Source: Mesoflavibacter zeaxanthinifaciens DSM 18436 (GTDB lineage: Bacteria; Bacteroidota; Bacteroidia; Flavobacteriales; Flavobacteriaceae). From it: a stretch of DNA of 64,000 nucleotides. The notes under the pieces were generated by a model. That model made no database searches and was not told where the DNA came from. It saw only the letters and a program-made list of their open reading frames with translations. The position numbers were made by a program, and so were the translations under genes. Positions 53,335 through 62,511 of this stretch are shown piece by piece. Where the stretch lies: positions 1 through 64,000 of the forward strand of contig NZ_AULQ01000012.1 in NCBI RefSeq assembly GCF_000422365.1. Direction: 5' to 3'. Each line of letters begins with the position of its first letter. Positions within the stretch are counted from its first letter, which is position 1.

Positions 53335-54302
53335 CTTTTAGAGGCAATATCTTCTGCAATTAGTTTTGCATGAATGCGAGAATTCTCTATAAACCATTTA
53401 TGTGTTTCCATACCGCCACAAATAACACCAGCAAGATATAGTCCTTCAACGTTAGATTCCATAGTATCTGGATTGTAATTTGGAATGTGTTTTTTGTCTT
53501 CAGAAAATTTAATTCCAGCTTGATCTAAAAACTTAAAGTTAGGTTGGTAACCAGTTAAAGCAATAACATAATCGTTTGGTAGTTTTTTGTTGCCTTCTAA
53601 TGTTTTAATTTCAATAAAATCTATGCCAATAGTCGTGATTTCAGAGTTAAAATAAGCTTTAATGCTACCTTCTTCAATTCGGTTTAAAATATCTGGTCTT
53701 ACCCAATATTTAACGCGTTCGCCAATAGATTCGCCTCTAACAATCATAGTTACGTTTCCGCCTTTACGGTAAATTTCTAAAGCAGCATCTACAGACGAGT
53801 TACTTGCGCCAACAACTGCTATATTTTGTAAGGTAAACGGATGTGCTTCTTTGTAATAATGAAATACTTTAGGTAAATCTTCACCAGGTACATTCAACAA
53901 ATTAGGAATATCGTAAAAACCAGTAGCTATAATCACCTTTTTTGCTTTGTATTGGTTTTTTCTTGTCTCAATGTTAAAGTCATCATTCACTTTTTTAATA
54001 GTAGATACCTCTTCGTATAACTTAATATTTAATTGATTAGATGTCACTACTCTTCGGTAATATTCTAAAGCCTCATTACGTGTAGGTTTTGGGTTATTGC
54101 TAATAAACGGAATGTTATCTATTTCTAACTTTTCTGAAGTAGAAAAGAACGTCATGTTTAAAGGGTAATTAAATAATGAATTGGTTAACGCACCTTTTTC
54201 TATTACTAAATAATTCCAGTTACGTTTTTTGCATTCTAAAGCGCAGGCAATACCAATTGGACCTGCGCCAATGATGATGATGTCTAAATTTGTCGTTTTC
54301 AT
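53331..54302 (-). CDS. ypdA: YpdA-type FAD/NADPH-dependent bacillithiol disulfide reductase
   Basis: The 323-residue protein starts at ATG 54302 (MKTTNLDIIIIGAGPIGIAC; TTG six bases upstream rejected). It has two Rossmann motifs, GAGPIGIAC near residue 11 and VVGASNSSVDAAL, plus GFYDIPNLLNVPGEDLPKV and LYLAGVICGGMETHK. The YpdA/Bdr family lacks the CxxC of thioredoxin reductases and reduces oxidised bacillithiol, a thiol found in Bacillota and in many Bacteroidota. It supports bacillithiol use here; synthesis genes (bshA/B/C) are not in the window. Confidence 0.87.
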   Translation of the reverse strand: MKTTNLDIIIIGAGPIGIACALECKKRNWNYLVIEKGALTNSLFNYPLNMTFFSTSEKLEIDNIPFISNNPKPTRNEALEYYRRVVTSNQLNIKLYEEVSTIKKVNDDFNIETRKNQYKAKKVIIATGFYDIPNLLNVPGEDLPKVFHYYKEAHPFTLQNIAVVGASNSSVDAALEIYRKGGNVTMIVRGESIGERVKYWVRPDILNRIEEGSIKAYFNSEITTIGIDFIEIKTLEGNKKLPNDYVIALTGYQPNFKFLDQAGIKFSEDKKHIPNYNPDTMESNVEGLYLAGVICGGMETHKWFIENSRIHAKLIAEDIASKS

Positions 54303-54367
54303 AAGCAATACAAAGTTAATGTATTAGAAAAAAAAACTTAGATTAGAGGACATACATTAACAAAGTT

Positions 54368-55588
54368 TTAAATGCTTAACTTACTATGTTCTTTAGCTTT
54401 TAAAAATTGTTTTAAGATTAAAAGTAAAAACATGCACAACACACCAACTGCTGTAAAAATGTACCAAGTGTTATCAAAACCGTACATGCTAACACTTTCT
54501 AAGCCTGCTTTATGACCAAAAATATGAGCAAAAGAAAACGCAATAGAGTATAATGCCATATATTCTCCTTGATTTCCTTTTTTAGCTTGTTGTAAGGCAA
54601 AAGCATTAGCAAACGGAAAAGCAATCATCTCTCCAACCGTCATTAAAAACATACCGATAATTAGTATGCCAGACCACGTTGTAAAGTTTAAAATTAAAAG
54701 GCTTAAACTTGTTAATAATGCACCAAACCATATAAGTGTTACTTTGTTAAATCTTGTGTTTTCTAACCATTTTATAAGAGGCATTTCCAATAAAAAGATA
54801 AAAAAACCATTAGCACCTAAAAGCAAACCAATTTCAGGTTCTGTTAAAAAGTGACTGTCTCTGTAATATATTGGCATGGTAGAGAAATATTGCAAGAACA
54901 TAACTCCGAATAAAAATAAAGCAAAGAGGAAGATAATAAAAGCTTTGTCTTTGTATGCCGAGTAAGGCTCTTCAACTTTAACTTCGTCTAAAACCTTAGA
55001 TTTTTTCGGATTTAATAATTGAATTAAAAGTAAGGTAGCCAAAATACAAGTTATACCATCTACCCAAAATAAACCGTTGTAACCCAATCCAGCAATTATT
55101 AAACCACCAACAGCAGGACCAGCCGAAAAACCTAAATTAATAGCTAATCTAATTAAAGTAACGCTTCTTGTTTTATTTTCAGGTTTACTGTATGCGCTTA
55201 ATGCCACAAACATTGCTGGTCTAAACATATCTGCAACTAACATTAATACAAAAATACCAATGGATAAACTTAGTACGGTTTTTAAATATTGAAGTAAGAT
55301 GAATAATAACCCAGAAACAAAAAGGCTAAATACCATAATTTTATAGTAGCCAATCTTATCGGTTAATTTTCCGCCTAGCCAAGATCCTACAACAGATCCT
55401 AATCCAAAAGCAGCCATAATCGATCCAACTGTAGACGGAGAGAACTCTAAATCTTCAGTAAGATATAATGATAAAAACGGGATAACCATCGTACCAGCAC
55501 GATTGATTAATGTAATTAATGCTAGCCACCAAACTTCTCTTGATAGCCCATCAAAGGTGTTTAAATAAAGTTTAAGTAATCTTTTCAT
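54368..55588 (-). CDS. MFS transporter
   Basis: The 406-residue protein has 12 membrane helices. The loop 2-3 signature GSWLGGKLTDKIGYYKIM is the MFS motif A, and SAGPAVGGLIIAGLGYNGLF fits motif C of drug:proton antiporters. It is probably an efflux or nutrient permease; substrate unknown. It is preceded by an unusual terminator-like hairpin in its 5' region. Confidence 0.87.
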   Translation of the reverse strand: MKRLLKLYLNTFDGLSREVWWLALITLINRAGTMVIPFLSLYLTEDLEFSPSTVGSIMAAFGLGSVVGSWLGGKLTDKIGYYKIMVFSLFVSGLLFILLQYLKTVLSLSIGIFVLMLVADMFRPAMFVALSAYSKPENKTRSVTLIRLAINLGFSAGPAVGGLIIAGLGYNGLFWVDGITCILATLLLIQLLNPKKSKVLDEVKVEEPYSAYKDKAFIIFLFALFLFGVMFLQYFSTMPIYYRDSHFLTEPEIGLLLGANGFFIFLLEMPLIKWLENTRFNKVTLIWFGALLTSLSLLILNFTTWSGILIIGMFLMTVGEMIAFPFANAFALQQAKKGNQGEYMALYSIAFSFAHIFGHKAGLESVSMYGFDNTWYIFTAVGVLCMFLLLILKQFLKAKEHSKLSI

Positions 55589-55639
55589 TTTTTTTGGTTG
55601 GTTTTAAAAAAGATTGACTTCATTGCTGCTTAAAAATAG

Positions 55640-55668
55640 AAAAGTCCAACAATGAAGCTGGACTTTTT
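55640..55668. terminator. Hairpin in the MFS gene 5' region
   Basis: The 9-bp stem AAAAGTCCA / TGGACTTTT (55640-55648, 55659-55667) has A/T flanks on both sides. It lies between two divergent start codons, so it may act as an attenuator for the MFS transcript or end a short transcript. Confidence 0.5.
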
Positions 55669-55861
55669 ATATTCTTAAAATTGATATCTAAATTGTCAAA
55701 ACATATAAAGCGTCCTTCTTCTATTGCAATCCTTGATAGAAGTGGTTTGTTGCTTACAATATGTGTTGACTCTTTTCATTCTTTTCTTAAAAGTTTGAAT
55801 CAAAGCTAAGTAAAATTTTTAATAAGTCGTATTTTTGAAACTAAATAATTTATTTTTAAAA

Positions 55862-56464
55862 ATGAAAAATTTCTTTTCTATTTTCTGTGTTGTACTAATA
55901 ATTTTTAGCTGTAAAGAAGGTAAACAACCAATTTTAGGAGCAACTAATTGGCAAAAAGAGCAAAACGCCATGTTTAAAGATGCTTCTAAATCGCCTTTAA
56001 AAGATAGAGATAGACAAGACTTTAATGGTTTAGATTTTTTTGAATTTGATAGTACTTTTGTGGTTAAAGCAATTTTAAAACGCACACCAAACTCTAAATG
56101 GTTTAAAATGAAAAGGACCTTAAATGAAACTACAGACGAGCGTGTTTATGGTGTTTTAAACTTTAAATTAAAAGGAAAAGCATATACACTTAATGTTTAT
56201 CAAGGTAAAGAGTTAATGACAAAAAAAGGCTTTGAGGACTATTTATTCTTACCTTTTTTAGATGATACTAACGGAGATACTACATATGGCGGCGGACGTT
56301 ATATAGATTTAAGAATACCAGAAGGTAATACTATAGAAATAGATTTTAATAAAGCATACAACCCATATTGCGCTTATAACGAAAAATTTTCTTGCCCAAT
56401 TGTTCCAAGAGAAAATTACATTGATATTGCTGTAAAAGCTGGTGTTAAAGAGTTTAAAAAATAA
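55862..56464 (+). CDS. DUF1684 lipoprotein
   Basis: The protein has 200 residues from ATG 55862 (MKNFFSIFCVVLIIFSCKEG, lipobox IFSC); an upstream TTG at 55835 would spoil the signal. The domain shows the DUF1684 pattern: WQKEQNAMFKDASKSPLKD, DYLFLPFLDDTNGDTTYGGG, and the tail YNPYCAYNEKFSCPIVPREN. The family's Cys-containing C-terminal patch is intact. Function unknown, though widespread in Bacteroidota. Convergent with crcB. Confidence 0.87.
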   Translation: MKNFFSIFCVVLIIFSCKEGKQPILGATNWQKEQNAMFKDASKSPLKDRDRQDFNGLDFFEFDSTFVVKAILKRTPNSKWFKMKRTLNETTDERVYGVLNFKLKGKAYTLNVYQGKELMTKKGFEDYLFLPFLDDTNGDTTYGGGRYIDLRIPEGNTIEIDFNKAYNPYCAYNEKFSCPIVPRENYIDIAVKAGVKEFKK

Positions 56465-56465
56465 T

Positions 56466-56831
56466 TTATTTAGCTAGCCAAATACCTAAAAACACCGCTA
56501 AAAATCCTAAAATAAAACTAGCAATTGTATAGATAGCAAAGCTAGTAAAGTCGCCACTTTTTAAAAATAAATGATTTTCATAAGCAAAGGTAGAAAAGGT
56601 AGTGAAACCGCCACAAAAACCAGTTGCTAATAATAAGGTTTGGTTCTGGTTTAAGCTATTATTTTTTAAGGCATATCCTAAAATAAATCCAATTAAAAGC
56701 GAACCTAAAATATTAGCTAAAAATGTACCATAAGGTATTCCTGATTGATTGCTGTTTAGACATTTACCAATAATAAAACGTAATACGCTACCAAAGCCAC
56801 CACCAATAAAAACTAATACTAGTTGCTTCAT
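56466..56831 (-). CDS. crcB: Fluoride channel CrcB/Fluc
   Basis: The 121-residue four-helix membrane protein dimerises in antiparallel fashion to form the fluoride-specific channel. GGGFGSVLRFIIGK, YGTFLANILGSLLIG (channel Asn) and GFCGGFTTFSTFAYEN (Phe box and central Na+ site) are all present. No fluoride riboswitch precedes it: it follows the SRPBCC/GyrI gene after a single base, so it is expressed from that promoter. Confidence 0.95.
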   Translation of the reverse strand: MKQLVLVFIGGGFGSVLRFIIGKCLNSNQSGIPYGTFLANILGSLLIGFILGYALKNNSLNQNQTLLLATGFCGGFTTFSTFAYENHLFLKSGDFTSFAIYTIASFILGFLAVFLGIWLAK

Positions 56832-56832
56832 G

Positions 56833-57852
56833 TTATTCTACAGGCATATAGATTTCTGTAATCCATTTTGCAGGATTAGGCTCATTTGATGGATCGGTAA
56901 CGTAGCTTTCAATAGCAACACCATTTTCATCAAAAACAAGATTGTACTGTTCTATATACTTCATGCCTTTATCCCAAGCTTCTTTTAGGTTACTGTAATC
57001 GCCTTTTAGAGTCGTTTTTACAGCTTTAAAAGGTTCTAATTGACCAGTTAAAATGTCGCTTGTTGTTGTGACTACTTTATTTGGCGTTGGCATAGCACAA
57101 GAGAACATAACAGTATTATTTTCTTCATCCCATTTGTGATAAATTACAAATGCAGATCCAGAAACTGTAATGTTATTTTCTGCGACAAACTGTCCAACTT
57201 TAGGTAGCATTTCTGCCATTTTTTTTTGAAAATCACTAATCTTACAAGATGTTGTGTTGTATAAGTAATAACCGCCACTATGTTCTGTAACACCATTAAC
57301 TTCAATATTATATTGTCTAATTTGAGTTGTTGTAACGCTATCTAATTTTTCTAATCCGCGCTCAAAATCAGGACCAATCATTTTATCAAATCCGCCAGAC
57401 ATTAAACCAAATGCTTTAAACATAAAAGGGATATTTTCGCTATTCATTTGCCATTTAACTTCGGTTTTTCCGTCGTTAGTTGGTGTAAAAGTCCAATGGA
57501 TTTTAGAAGGATCATAATCTTCAAATTGTAATTGGTGTTCTATAGATTTTGGTGGATTTGTATTAATAATTTTCATGTTGCCATTTCCGTCTTTTCCTGT
57601 CCAGCTATAGCTTGCACCAACACCTTTGGTTTGATCGTTATACATAATCTTCATTGTTGGATCTTTTTCTTTCCAAGGAGACCAGTTTTCCCAAAGCTTT
57701 AAATCGGCAACATTATTATACACAACTCCAGAAGGCGCATTGATTATTCTAGTTCTTGAAACTTCAAAATTACTAGGTTGAACAGCTACATAAATAGATA
57801 CTGCAATAATGGCAATTAGTAAGACGAAAAATATATATTTTAAGAATTTCAT
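56833..57852 (-). CDS. SRPBCC domain plus GyrI-like effector-binding domain protein
   Basis: The 339-residue protein has one N-terminal membrane helix (about 5-25). Residues 30-170 form an SRPBCC (START-like) domain (SRTRIINAPSGVVYNNVADL, WENWSPWKEKDP). Residues 185-339 form a GyrI/AraC effector-binding-like domain (SDILTGQLEPFKAVKTTLKG, NEPNPAKWITEIYMPVE). Such fusions are common in Bacteroidota and bind small hydrophobic ligands; the role is unknown. It ends one base before crcB, a tight operon. Confidence 0.83.
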   Translation of the reverse strand: MKFLKYIFFVLLIAIIAVSIYVAVQPSNFEVSRTRIINAPSGVVYNNVADLKLWENWSPWKEKDPTMKIMYNDQTKGVGASYSWTGKDGNGNMKIINTNPPKSIEHQLQFEDYDPSKIHWTFTPTNDGKTEVKWQMNSENIPFMFKAFGLMSGGFDKMIGPDFERGLEKLDSVTTTQIRQYNIEVNGVTEHSGGYYLYNTTSCKISDFQKKMAEMLPKVGQFVAENNITVSGSAFVIYHKWDEENNTVMFSCAMPTPNKVVTTTSDILTGQLEPFKAVKTTLKGDYSNLKEAWDKGMKYIEQYNLVFDENGVAIESYVTDPSNEPNPAKWITEIYMPVE

Positions 57853-57944
57853 TATCTATAAAAATTGTGGTTAGTAATTCAAATATAATCAAATTTAATA
57901 GGTTAAATATTTATATCTTTAAGCACTTTTAAAAATTTTATTCA

Positions 57945-59984
57945 ATGAAACTAAAAACAATATTTAGTGCTGCATTAATGACTTCACTTTTATTTTCTTG
58001 TGGAGAAGACAAAAAAGCACAAACAACCGAAGACACTTCAGTTAAAAAAGAATCTACTTTTGATTATAACGTAGATACTTTTGCTGATATAAAAATCTTA
58101 CGTTACAAAATCCCGAGTTGGGATAATCTTAGCTTAAAACAACAACAATTAGCTTATTATTTAACACAAGCTGGATTAGCTGGTCGTGATATAATGTGGG
58201 ATCAAAACTACAGACATAACTTAGCTATTAGAGCAGCTTTAGAAAATGTTTACAAAACGTATGAAGGTGATAAAACTTCAGCAGATTGGCAAGCATTTAC
58301 TACATATTTAAAGCGTGTATGGTTTAGTAATGGTATTCATCATCATTATTCTAATGACAAACTTAAGCCTGAGTTTTCTTCTGATTATTTAAAGCAATTA
58401 TTAGCTGATACAGAAACAACTTTAGAAGGCGAAGCGTTTGATGTAATCTTTAATGATCAAGACCTTAAAAAAGTAAATCAAGCAAAAGGCGTAGATAATG
58501 TAGCGCTTTCTGCAGTTAATTTTTATGGTCCAAATGTGACTAATGAAGATGTCATTTCTTTTTACAAACAAAAAAAATCTCCTAATCCAGAAAAGCCATT
58601 ATCTTTTGGTTTAAACTCGCAATTAGTAAAAGAAAACGGTCAATTAAAAGAACGCGTGTATAAATCTGGTGGATTATACGGAAGCGCAATTGACGAAATT
58701 ATTAAATGGTTAGAAAAAGCAAAAAGTGTTGCTGAAAATGAAGCTCAAGGTAACGCATTAGGATTGTTAATCGACTATTATAAAACTGGAGATTTACAAA
58801 CTTGGGACGATTACAACGTTGCTTGGACTGCTGCTACCGATGGTGATATAGACTACATTAATAGTTTTATTGAAGTGTATAACGATCCATTAGGATATAG
58901 AGGAAGTTACGAAACTATCGTACAAATCAAAGATTTTGATATGTCTAAAAAAATGGCAGTTTTATCAGAAAATGCACAATGGTTTGAAGATAATTCACCT
59001 TTAATGGACGAGCATAAAAAGAAAAACGTCGTTGGTGTAACTTACAAAGTAGTTAATGTTGCTGGAGAAGCTGGTGATGCTTCACCAAGTACACCAATTG
59101 GTGTAAACTTACCAAATGCAAACTGGATTAGAGCAGCAGTAGGAAGTAAGTCTGTATCTTTAGGCAACATAATTGAAGCTTACAATAATGCAGGTAGCAC
59201 AGGACGATTAAAAGAATTTGTTCATGATGAAGAAGAGCTTCAACTAGAAGAAAAATATGGGCAATTAGCAGATAAGTTGCATACAGCGTTACACGAAGTA
59301 ATTGGTCATGCATCAGGACAATTAAATCCTGGAGTTGGTGAGACTAAAGAGACGCTTAAAAATTATGCATCTACCTTAGAAGAAGGTCGTGCAGATTTAG
59401 TAGGACTTTACTATTTATACAACCCAAAATTACAAGAATTAGGCTTAGTAGACGATTGGAAATCTGTAGGAAAAGCAGCTTACGATGGTTACATACGTAA
59501 TGGTTTAATGACGCAATTAATTCGTTTAAATTTAGGCGATGATGTAGAAGAAGCGCATATGCGTAACAGACAATGGGTAAGTGCTTGGGCTTACGAAAAA
59601 GGAAAAGCAGATAACGTGATAGAAAAAGTAACTCGTGATGGTAAAACATATTTCAATATTAATGATTATGAAAAACTACATGAATTATTCGGTCAGTTAT
59701 TACGCGAGACACAACGTATAAAATCAGAAGGCGATTATGCAGCAGTAGAAGCTTTAGTTGAAGATTACGGTGTAAAAGTAGATCAAGCTATCCATGCCGA
59801 AGTTTTAGAACGTAATAAACAATTCAAATCTGCTCCTTACAGCGGATTTGTAAATCCTGTTTTAGTACCAGAAACTAATGACGCAGGAGAAATTACAGCA
59901 ATAAAAGTAACACAACCAGATACTTTTGAAGCTCAAATGTTAGATTACAGTACTAATTACAATTTTTTACCAGCACGTAATTAA
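57945..59984 (+). CDS. Dipeptidyl-peptidase III (M49) family lipoprotein
   Basis: The 679-residue protein has a lipobox, LFSC, near residue 19. The zinc site is intact: HEVIGH (residues 450-455, HExxxH form) and EEGRAD (479-484). M49 enzymes remove dipeptides from peptide N termini. Homologues in Bacteroides are often mislabelled dihydrofolate reductase. A surface or periplasmic location follows from the lipoprotein signal; a role in peptide use is likely. Confidence 0.92.
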   Translation: MKLKTIFSAALMTSLLFSCGEDKKAQTTEDTSVKKESTFDYNVDTFADIKILRYKIPSWDNLSLKQQQLAYYLTQAGLAGRDIMWDQNYRHNLAIRAALENVYKTYEGDKTSADWQAFTTYLKRVWFSNGIHHHYSNDKLKPEFSSDYLKQLLADTETTLEGEAFDVIFNDQDLKKVNQAKGVDNVALSAVNFYGPNVTNEDVISFYKQKKSPNPEKPLSFGLNSQLVKENGQLKERVYKSGGLYGSAIDEIIKWLEKAKSVAENEAQGNALGLLIDYYKTGDLQTWDDYNVAWTAATDGDIDYINSFIEVYNDPLGYRGSYETIVQIKDFDMSKKMAVLSENAQWFEDNSPLMDEHKKKNVVGVTYKVVNVAGEAGDASPSTPIGVNLPNANWIRAAVGSKSVSLGNIIEAYNNAGSTGRLKEFVHDEEELQLEEKYGQLADKLHTALHEVIGHASGQLNPGVGETKETLKNYASTLEEGRADLVGLYYLYNPKLQELGLVDDWKSVGKAAYDGYIRNGLMTQLIRLNLGDDVEEAHMRNRQWVSAWAYEKGKADNVIEKVTRDGKTYFNINDYEKLHELFGQLLRETQRIKSEGDYAAVEALVEDYGVKVDQAIHAEVLERNKQFKSAPYSGFVNPVLVPETNDAGEITAIKVTQPDTFEAQMLDYSTNYNFLPARN

Positions 59985-60000
59985 GTTTTAATTACAACAA

Positions 60001-60046
60001 AAAAAGACCTCACAGATTTCTAAAATTTGTGAGGTCTTTTTTTATG
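60001..60046 (+). terminator. DPP III gene terminator
   Basis: The 14-bp stem AAAAAGACCTCACA / TGTGAGGTCTTTTT (60001-60014, 60028-60041) is followed by T-run. It probably also serves the convergent small gene. Confidence 0.85.
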
Positions 60047-60067
60047 AATATGTATTAATTAATAAGT

Positions 60068-60253
60068 CTACATAAAAATAAATTTGATTGAAGCAATAAG
60101 TCCGATAAAAGCAATAAAAGCTAATAAAATCCAAAGTACACCACGATAATGTATTTTATGAAGTTTTAAATCTTTACGATACATAAAAACCATCACAATT
60201 ATAAAAGCGATAGCGAATAAAACTCCAAAAATGATTTGCCCTTTACTAAACAT
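60068..60253 (-). CDS. Small two-helix membrane protein
   Basis: The 61-residue protein has two membrane helices (about 5-25 and 38-58) joined by the basic loop MYRKDLKLHKIHYRG. Small proteins with this layout are conserved in flavobacteria, without a function assigned. It is divergent from the pyrophosphohydrolase gene. Confidence 0.7.
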   Translation of the reverse strand: MFSKGQIIFGVLFAIAFIIVMVFMYRKDLKLHKIHYRGVLWILLAFIAFIGLIASIKFIFM

Positions 60254-60315
60254 AATTTATTTTTAAGCAAAATTACTAAAACCAATATCTCCAAACAAAA
60301 AGAATACAAAGTATT

Positions 60316-60705
60316 ATGCAAGATAAAATAGATGCAGTAAAAGCCTTTCATACAGCTTTTAAAATAGGACATAGAGAAACACCAAAAGCCGACTTAGGAA
60401 CAGATAAAAACCTGTTGCGTTATAAGCTAATGCGTGAAGAGAATGAAGAATATCTTGAAGCAGCAAACAATAATGATTTAGTAGAAGTTGCAGATGCTTT
60501 AGGCGATATGCTTTACATTTTATGTGGCACTATTATAGAACATGGTTTACAGCATAAAATAGAAGAAGTTTTTGAAGAGATACAACGTAGTAATATGTCT
60601 AAATTAGGTGAAGATGGCGAACCAATTTACCGCGAAGACGGGAAAGTCTTAAAAGGACCAAACTATTTTAAGCCAAACATTAAAGAGATTTTAGAGAAAA
60701 GTTAA
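60316..60705 (+). CDS. MazG-like nucleoside triphosphate pyrophosphohydrolase
   Basis: The 129-residue all-helical protein has the EExE...ExxD metal motif: MREENEEYLEA followed by VEVADALGDMLYI. The C-terminal KLGEDGEPIYREDGKVLKG fits the HisE/MazG-like family often acting as house-cleaning NTPases. Substrate unknown. It has its own terminator at 60743-60776. Confidence 0.87.
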   Translation: MQDKIDAVKAFHTAFKIGHRETPKADLGTDKNLLRYKLMREENEEYLEAANNNDLVEVADALGDMLYILCGTIIEHGLQHKIEEVFEEIQRSNMSKLGEDGEPIYREDGKVLKGPNYFKPNIKEILEKS

Positions 60706-60742
60706 AAAGCTTGAAATTTGAAGCATGAAGAATGGAACTATA

Positions 60743-60777
60743 AAAAAAAAGCAACCAAAATAGGTTGCTTTTTTTTA
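60743..60777 (+). terminator. Terminator after MazG-like gene
   Basis: The stem GCAACC / GGTTGC is extended by A/T pairs (60743-60756, 60763-60776). Confidence 0.8.
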
Positions 60778-60820
60778 TAGTTTATATGTAAAGTGTGTAC
60801 TGCGTACTATCTACTGCATA

Positions 60821-61888
60821 CTAAACCTGTACTCTCCATCCAAAAGGATCTTCAGCTTTATTGGTTTGTATATCTACGATACGTTTTTTAATACGCATAG
60901 CATAAGAGTTTTCTAATTCTGGTAGTTCAAAATCTTCATCCCTAAATCCAAATCCAGAAATAGGAGAAATTACAGCAGCTGTACCAGCTCCAAACATTTC
61001 TTTAAGATCACCATTTCTAGCAGCTTCAACAATTTCGCTAACTTTTACTTTTCTAACTTCTGTTTTAATACCTTCGTCTTCAGCAATTTTTAAAACACTT
61101 TTTCTAGTTACACCATCTAATATACGATCACTAGTTGGAGACGTTAATAAGGTGTCTTTTATTCTTACAAAAACATTCATGGCACCAGCTTCTTCAATAT
61201 ATTCATGAGACGTATCGTCTGTCCAAATCACCTGCTGATATCCTTTGTCTTTTGCTAATTGTGTAGGATAAAATTGTCCTGCGTAATTACCACCAGCTTT
61301 AGCATAACCAACACCACCATTTGCCGAACGTGAGTATTTTTCTTCAATTAAAACCTTTACTTTTCCTGCAAAATAAGCTCCAGAAGGCGCTAAGGCAATA
61401 ATAAATTTATATTGGTTGGCAGGCGATGCATGAAAACCTTCACCAGTTGCAAAAACAAATGGTCTTATATATAAAGAACTACCTTCTTTTTCTGGTATCC
61501 AATCTTTTTCAACTTCTAAAAGTGCTTTTAAGCCTTCCATAAAAAAGTCTTCTGGTAACTCAGGAATAGCAAGACGTTTTGCAGATTTATTTAAACGTTT
61601 TACGTTTTCCATAGGTCTAAATAAAAACACTTTACCGTCTTTGTCCTTGTAGGCTTTCATACCTTCAAAAATAGACTGTCCGTAATGAAAAATCTTTGCA
61701 GAAGGCATTAAAGATATAGGCCCATAAGGCTCAATAATTGGTTTTTGCCAAATACCATCTTTAAAGTCGCAAGTTAACATATGGTCAGAAAAAACCTGTC
61801 CAAAAGCTAAGTTTTCAAAATCGGTTTGATCTAATTTAGAATTTTCTGTTCTAAATACTTTAATATCGTTTTTATTTATAGAATTCAT
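60821..61888 (-). CDS. ilvE: Branched-chain-amino-acid aminotransferase
   Basis: The PLP enzyme makes or degrades Val, Leu and Ile. The 355-residue length (fold type IV, class II-like) contains FHYGQSIFEGMKAYK, VGYAKAGGNYAGQ (the Schiff-base Lys), WTDDTSHEYIEEAGAMNVF and GTAAVISPISG (phosphate cup). A typical flavobacterial IlvE. Divergent from the DUF4920 gene. Confidence 0.95.
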   Translation of the reverse strand: MNSINKNDIKVFRTENSKLDQTDFENLAFGQVFSDHMLTCDFKDGIWQKPIIEPYGPISLMPSAKIFHYGQSIFEGMKAYKDKDGKVFLFRPMENVKRLNKSAKRLAIPELPEDFFMEGLKALLEVEKDWIPEKEGSSLYIRPFVFATGEGFHASPANQYKFIIALAPSGAYFAGKVKVLIEEKYSRSANGGVGYAKAGGNYAGQFYPTQLAKDKGYQQVIWTDDTSHEYIEEAGAMNVFVRIKDTLLTSPTSDRILDGVTRKSVLKIAEDEGIKTEVRKVKVSEIVEAARNGDLKEMFGAGTAAVISPISGFGFRDEDFELPELENSYAMRIKKRIVDIQTNKAEDPFGWRVQV

Positions 61889-61910
61889 AAATAGGCTTGG
61901 TTTTAGGCTG

Positions 61911-61967
61911 CAAAAATACAGAAATAAGCTTTAAAAACAGTAATTTCGACCTAAAATACTATCTTTG
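61911..61967. promoter_or_regulatory. Divergent -7 boxes between ilvE and DUF4920 gene
   Basis: On the minus strand TATTTTTG (61918-61911) faces ilvE; on the plus strand TATCTTTG (61960-61967) faces the DUF4920 gene. Neither has a TTG at the usual upstream spacing. Confidence 0.45.
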
Positions 61968-61993
61968 AGGTATAAATAACTAAAACTAAAAAC

Positions 61994-62509
61994 ATGAAAA
62001 AATATTTTTTAATGATGGCTGTTGCTGTTTCTTTTCTAGCTTGTAAAAACGAAGCAAAGCAAGAATCAAATACTACAGAAGTAGAAACAGAAACTGTAGA
62101 TGTAAACTATAAATCTTTTGGAAAAGAAATTATGGCAGACGATGCTATTGCTGCCAACTCGATGTTAAATCATTACAAAGATTTAAAAGTTGGAGACAGT
62201 ATTAATACAAAAGTTAAATTAAAAGTAAACGAAGTTTGCCAAGCTAAAGGATGTTGGATGACAGCAGATTTAGGAGATGGTAACGAAGTAAGAGTTACTT
62301 TTAAAGATTATGGATTTTTTATGCCAAAAAATATTTCTGGTGAAGAGGTAATTGTAAACGGTCAAGCGTTTGTTAAAGAAATGCCTGTAGAAGAATTACG
62401 TCATTATGCAGAAGACGCAGGTAAGACAAAAGAAGAAATAGAAGCTATCACAGAACCAAAGCGCACTTATGCGTTAGTTGCAGATGGTGTTTTATTAGTA
62501 GAAAAATAA
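61994..62509 (+). CDS. DUF4920 lipoprotein
   Basis: The 171-residue protein has a lipobox, FLAC, at about residues 14-17. The core has the DUF4920 pattern, with VCQAKGCWMTADLGDGNEV holding two Cys around Lys-Gly, then VRVTFKDYGFFMPK. The paired Cys could bind metal or form a disulfide. It is two bases upstream of a c-type haem lipoprotein and likely its partner in the periplasm (inference). Confidence 0.86.
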   Translation: MKKYFLMMAVAVSFLACKNEAKQESNTTEVETETVDVNYKSFGKEIMADDAIAANSMLNHYKDLKVGDSINTKVKLKVNEVCQAKGCWMTADLGDGNEVRVTFKDYGFFMPKNISGEEVIVNGQAFVKEMPVEELRHYAEDAGKTKEEIEAITEPKRTYALVADGVLLVEK

Positions 62510-62511
62510 AC

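Noticed and set aside
55626-55773. Open minus-strand frame of about 48 codons in the MFS-DUF1684 gap, containing SNKPLLSRIAIEEGRFI
   Set aside because: It has no usable start codon (a TGA directly precedes it) and passes through the hairpin at 55640-55668. No family is recognised, so chance is likelier than a gene, although a gene fragment cannot be excluded.
56466-57900. Fluoride riboswitch ahead of crcB
   Set aside because: crcB follows the upstream gene after one base, and the region before that gene shows no crcB-motif structure.
60795-60825. Direct repeat ACTGCGTACT / ACTGCATACT near the ilvE 3' end
   Set aside because: Only two short imperfect copies; no evidence for function.
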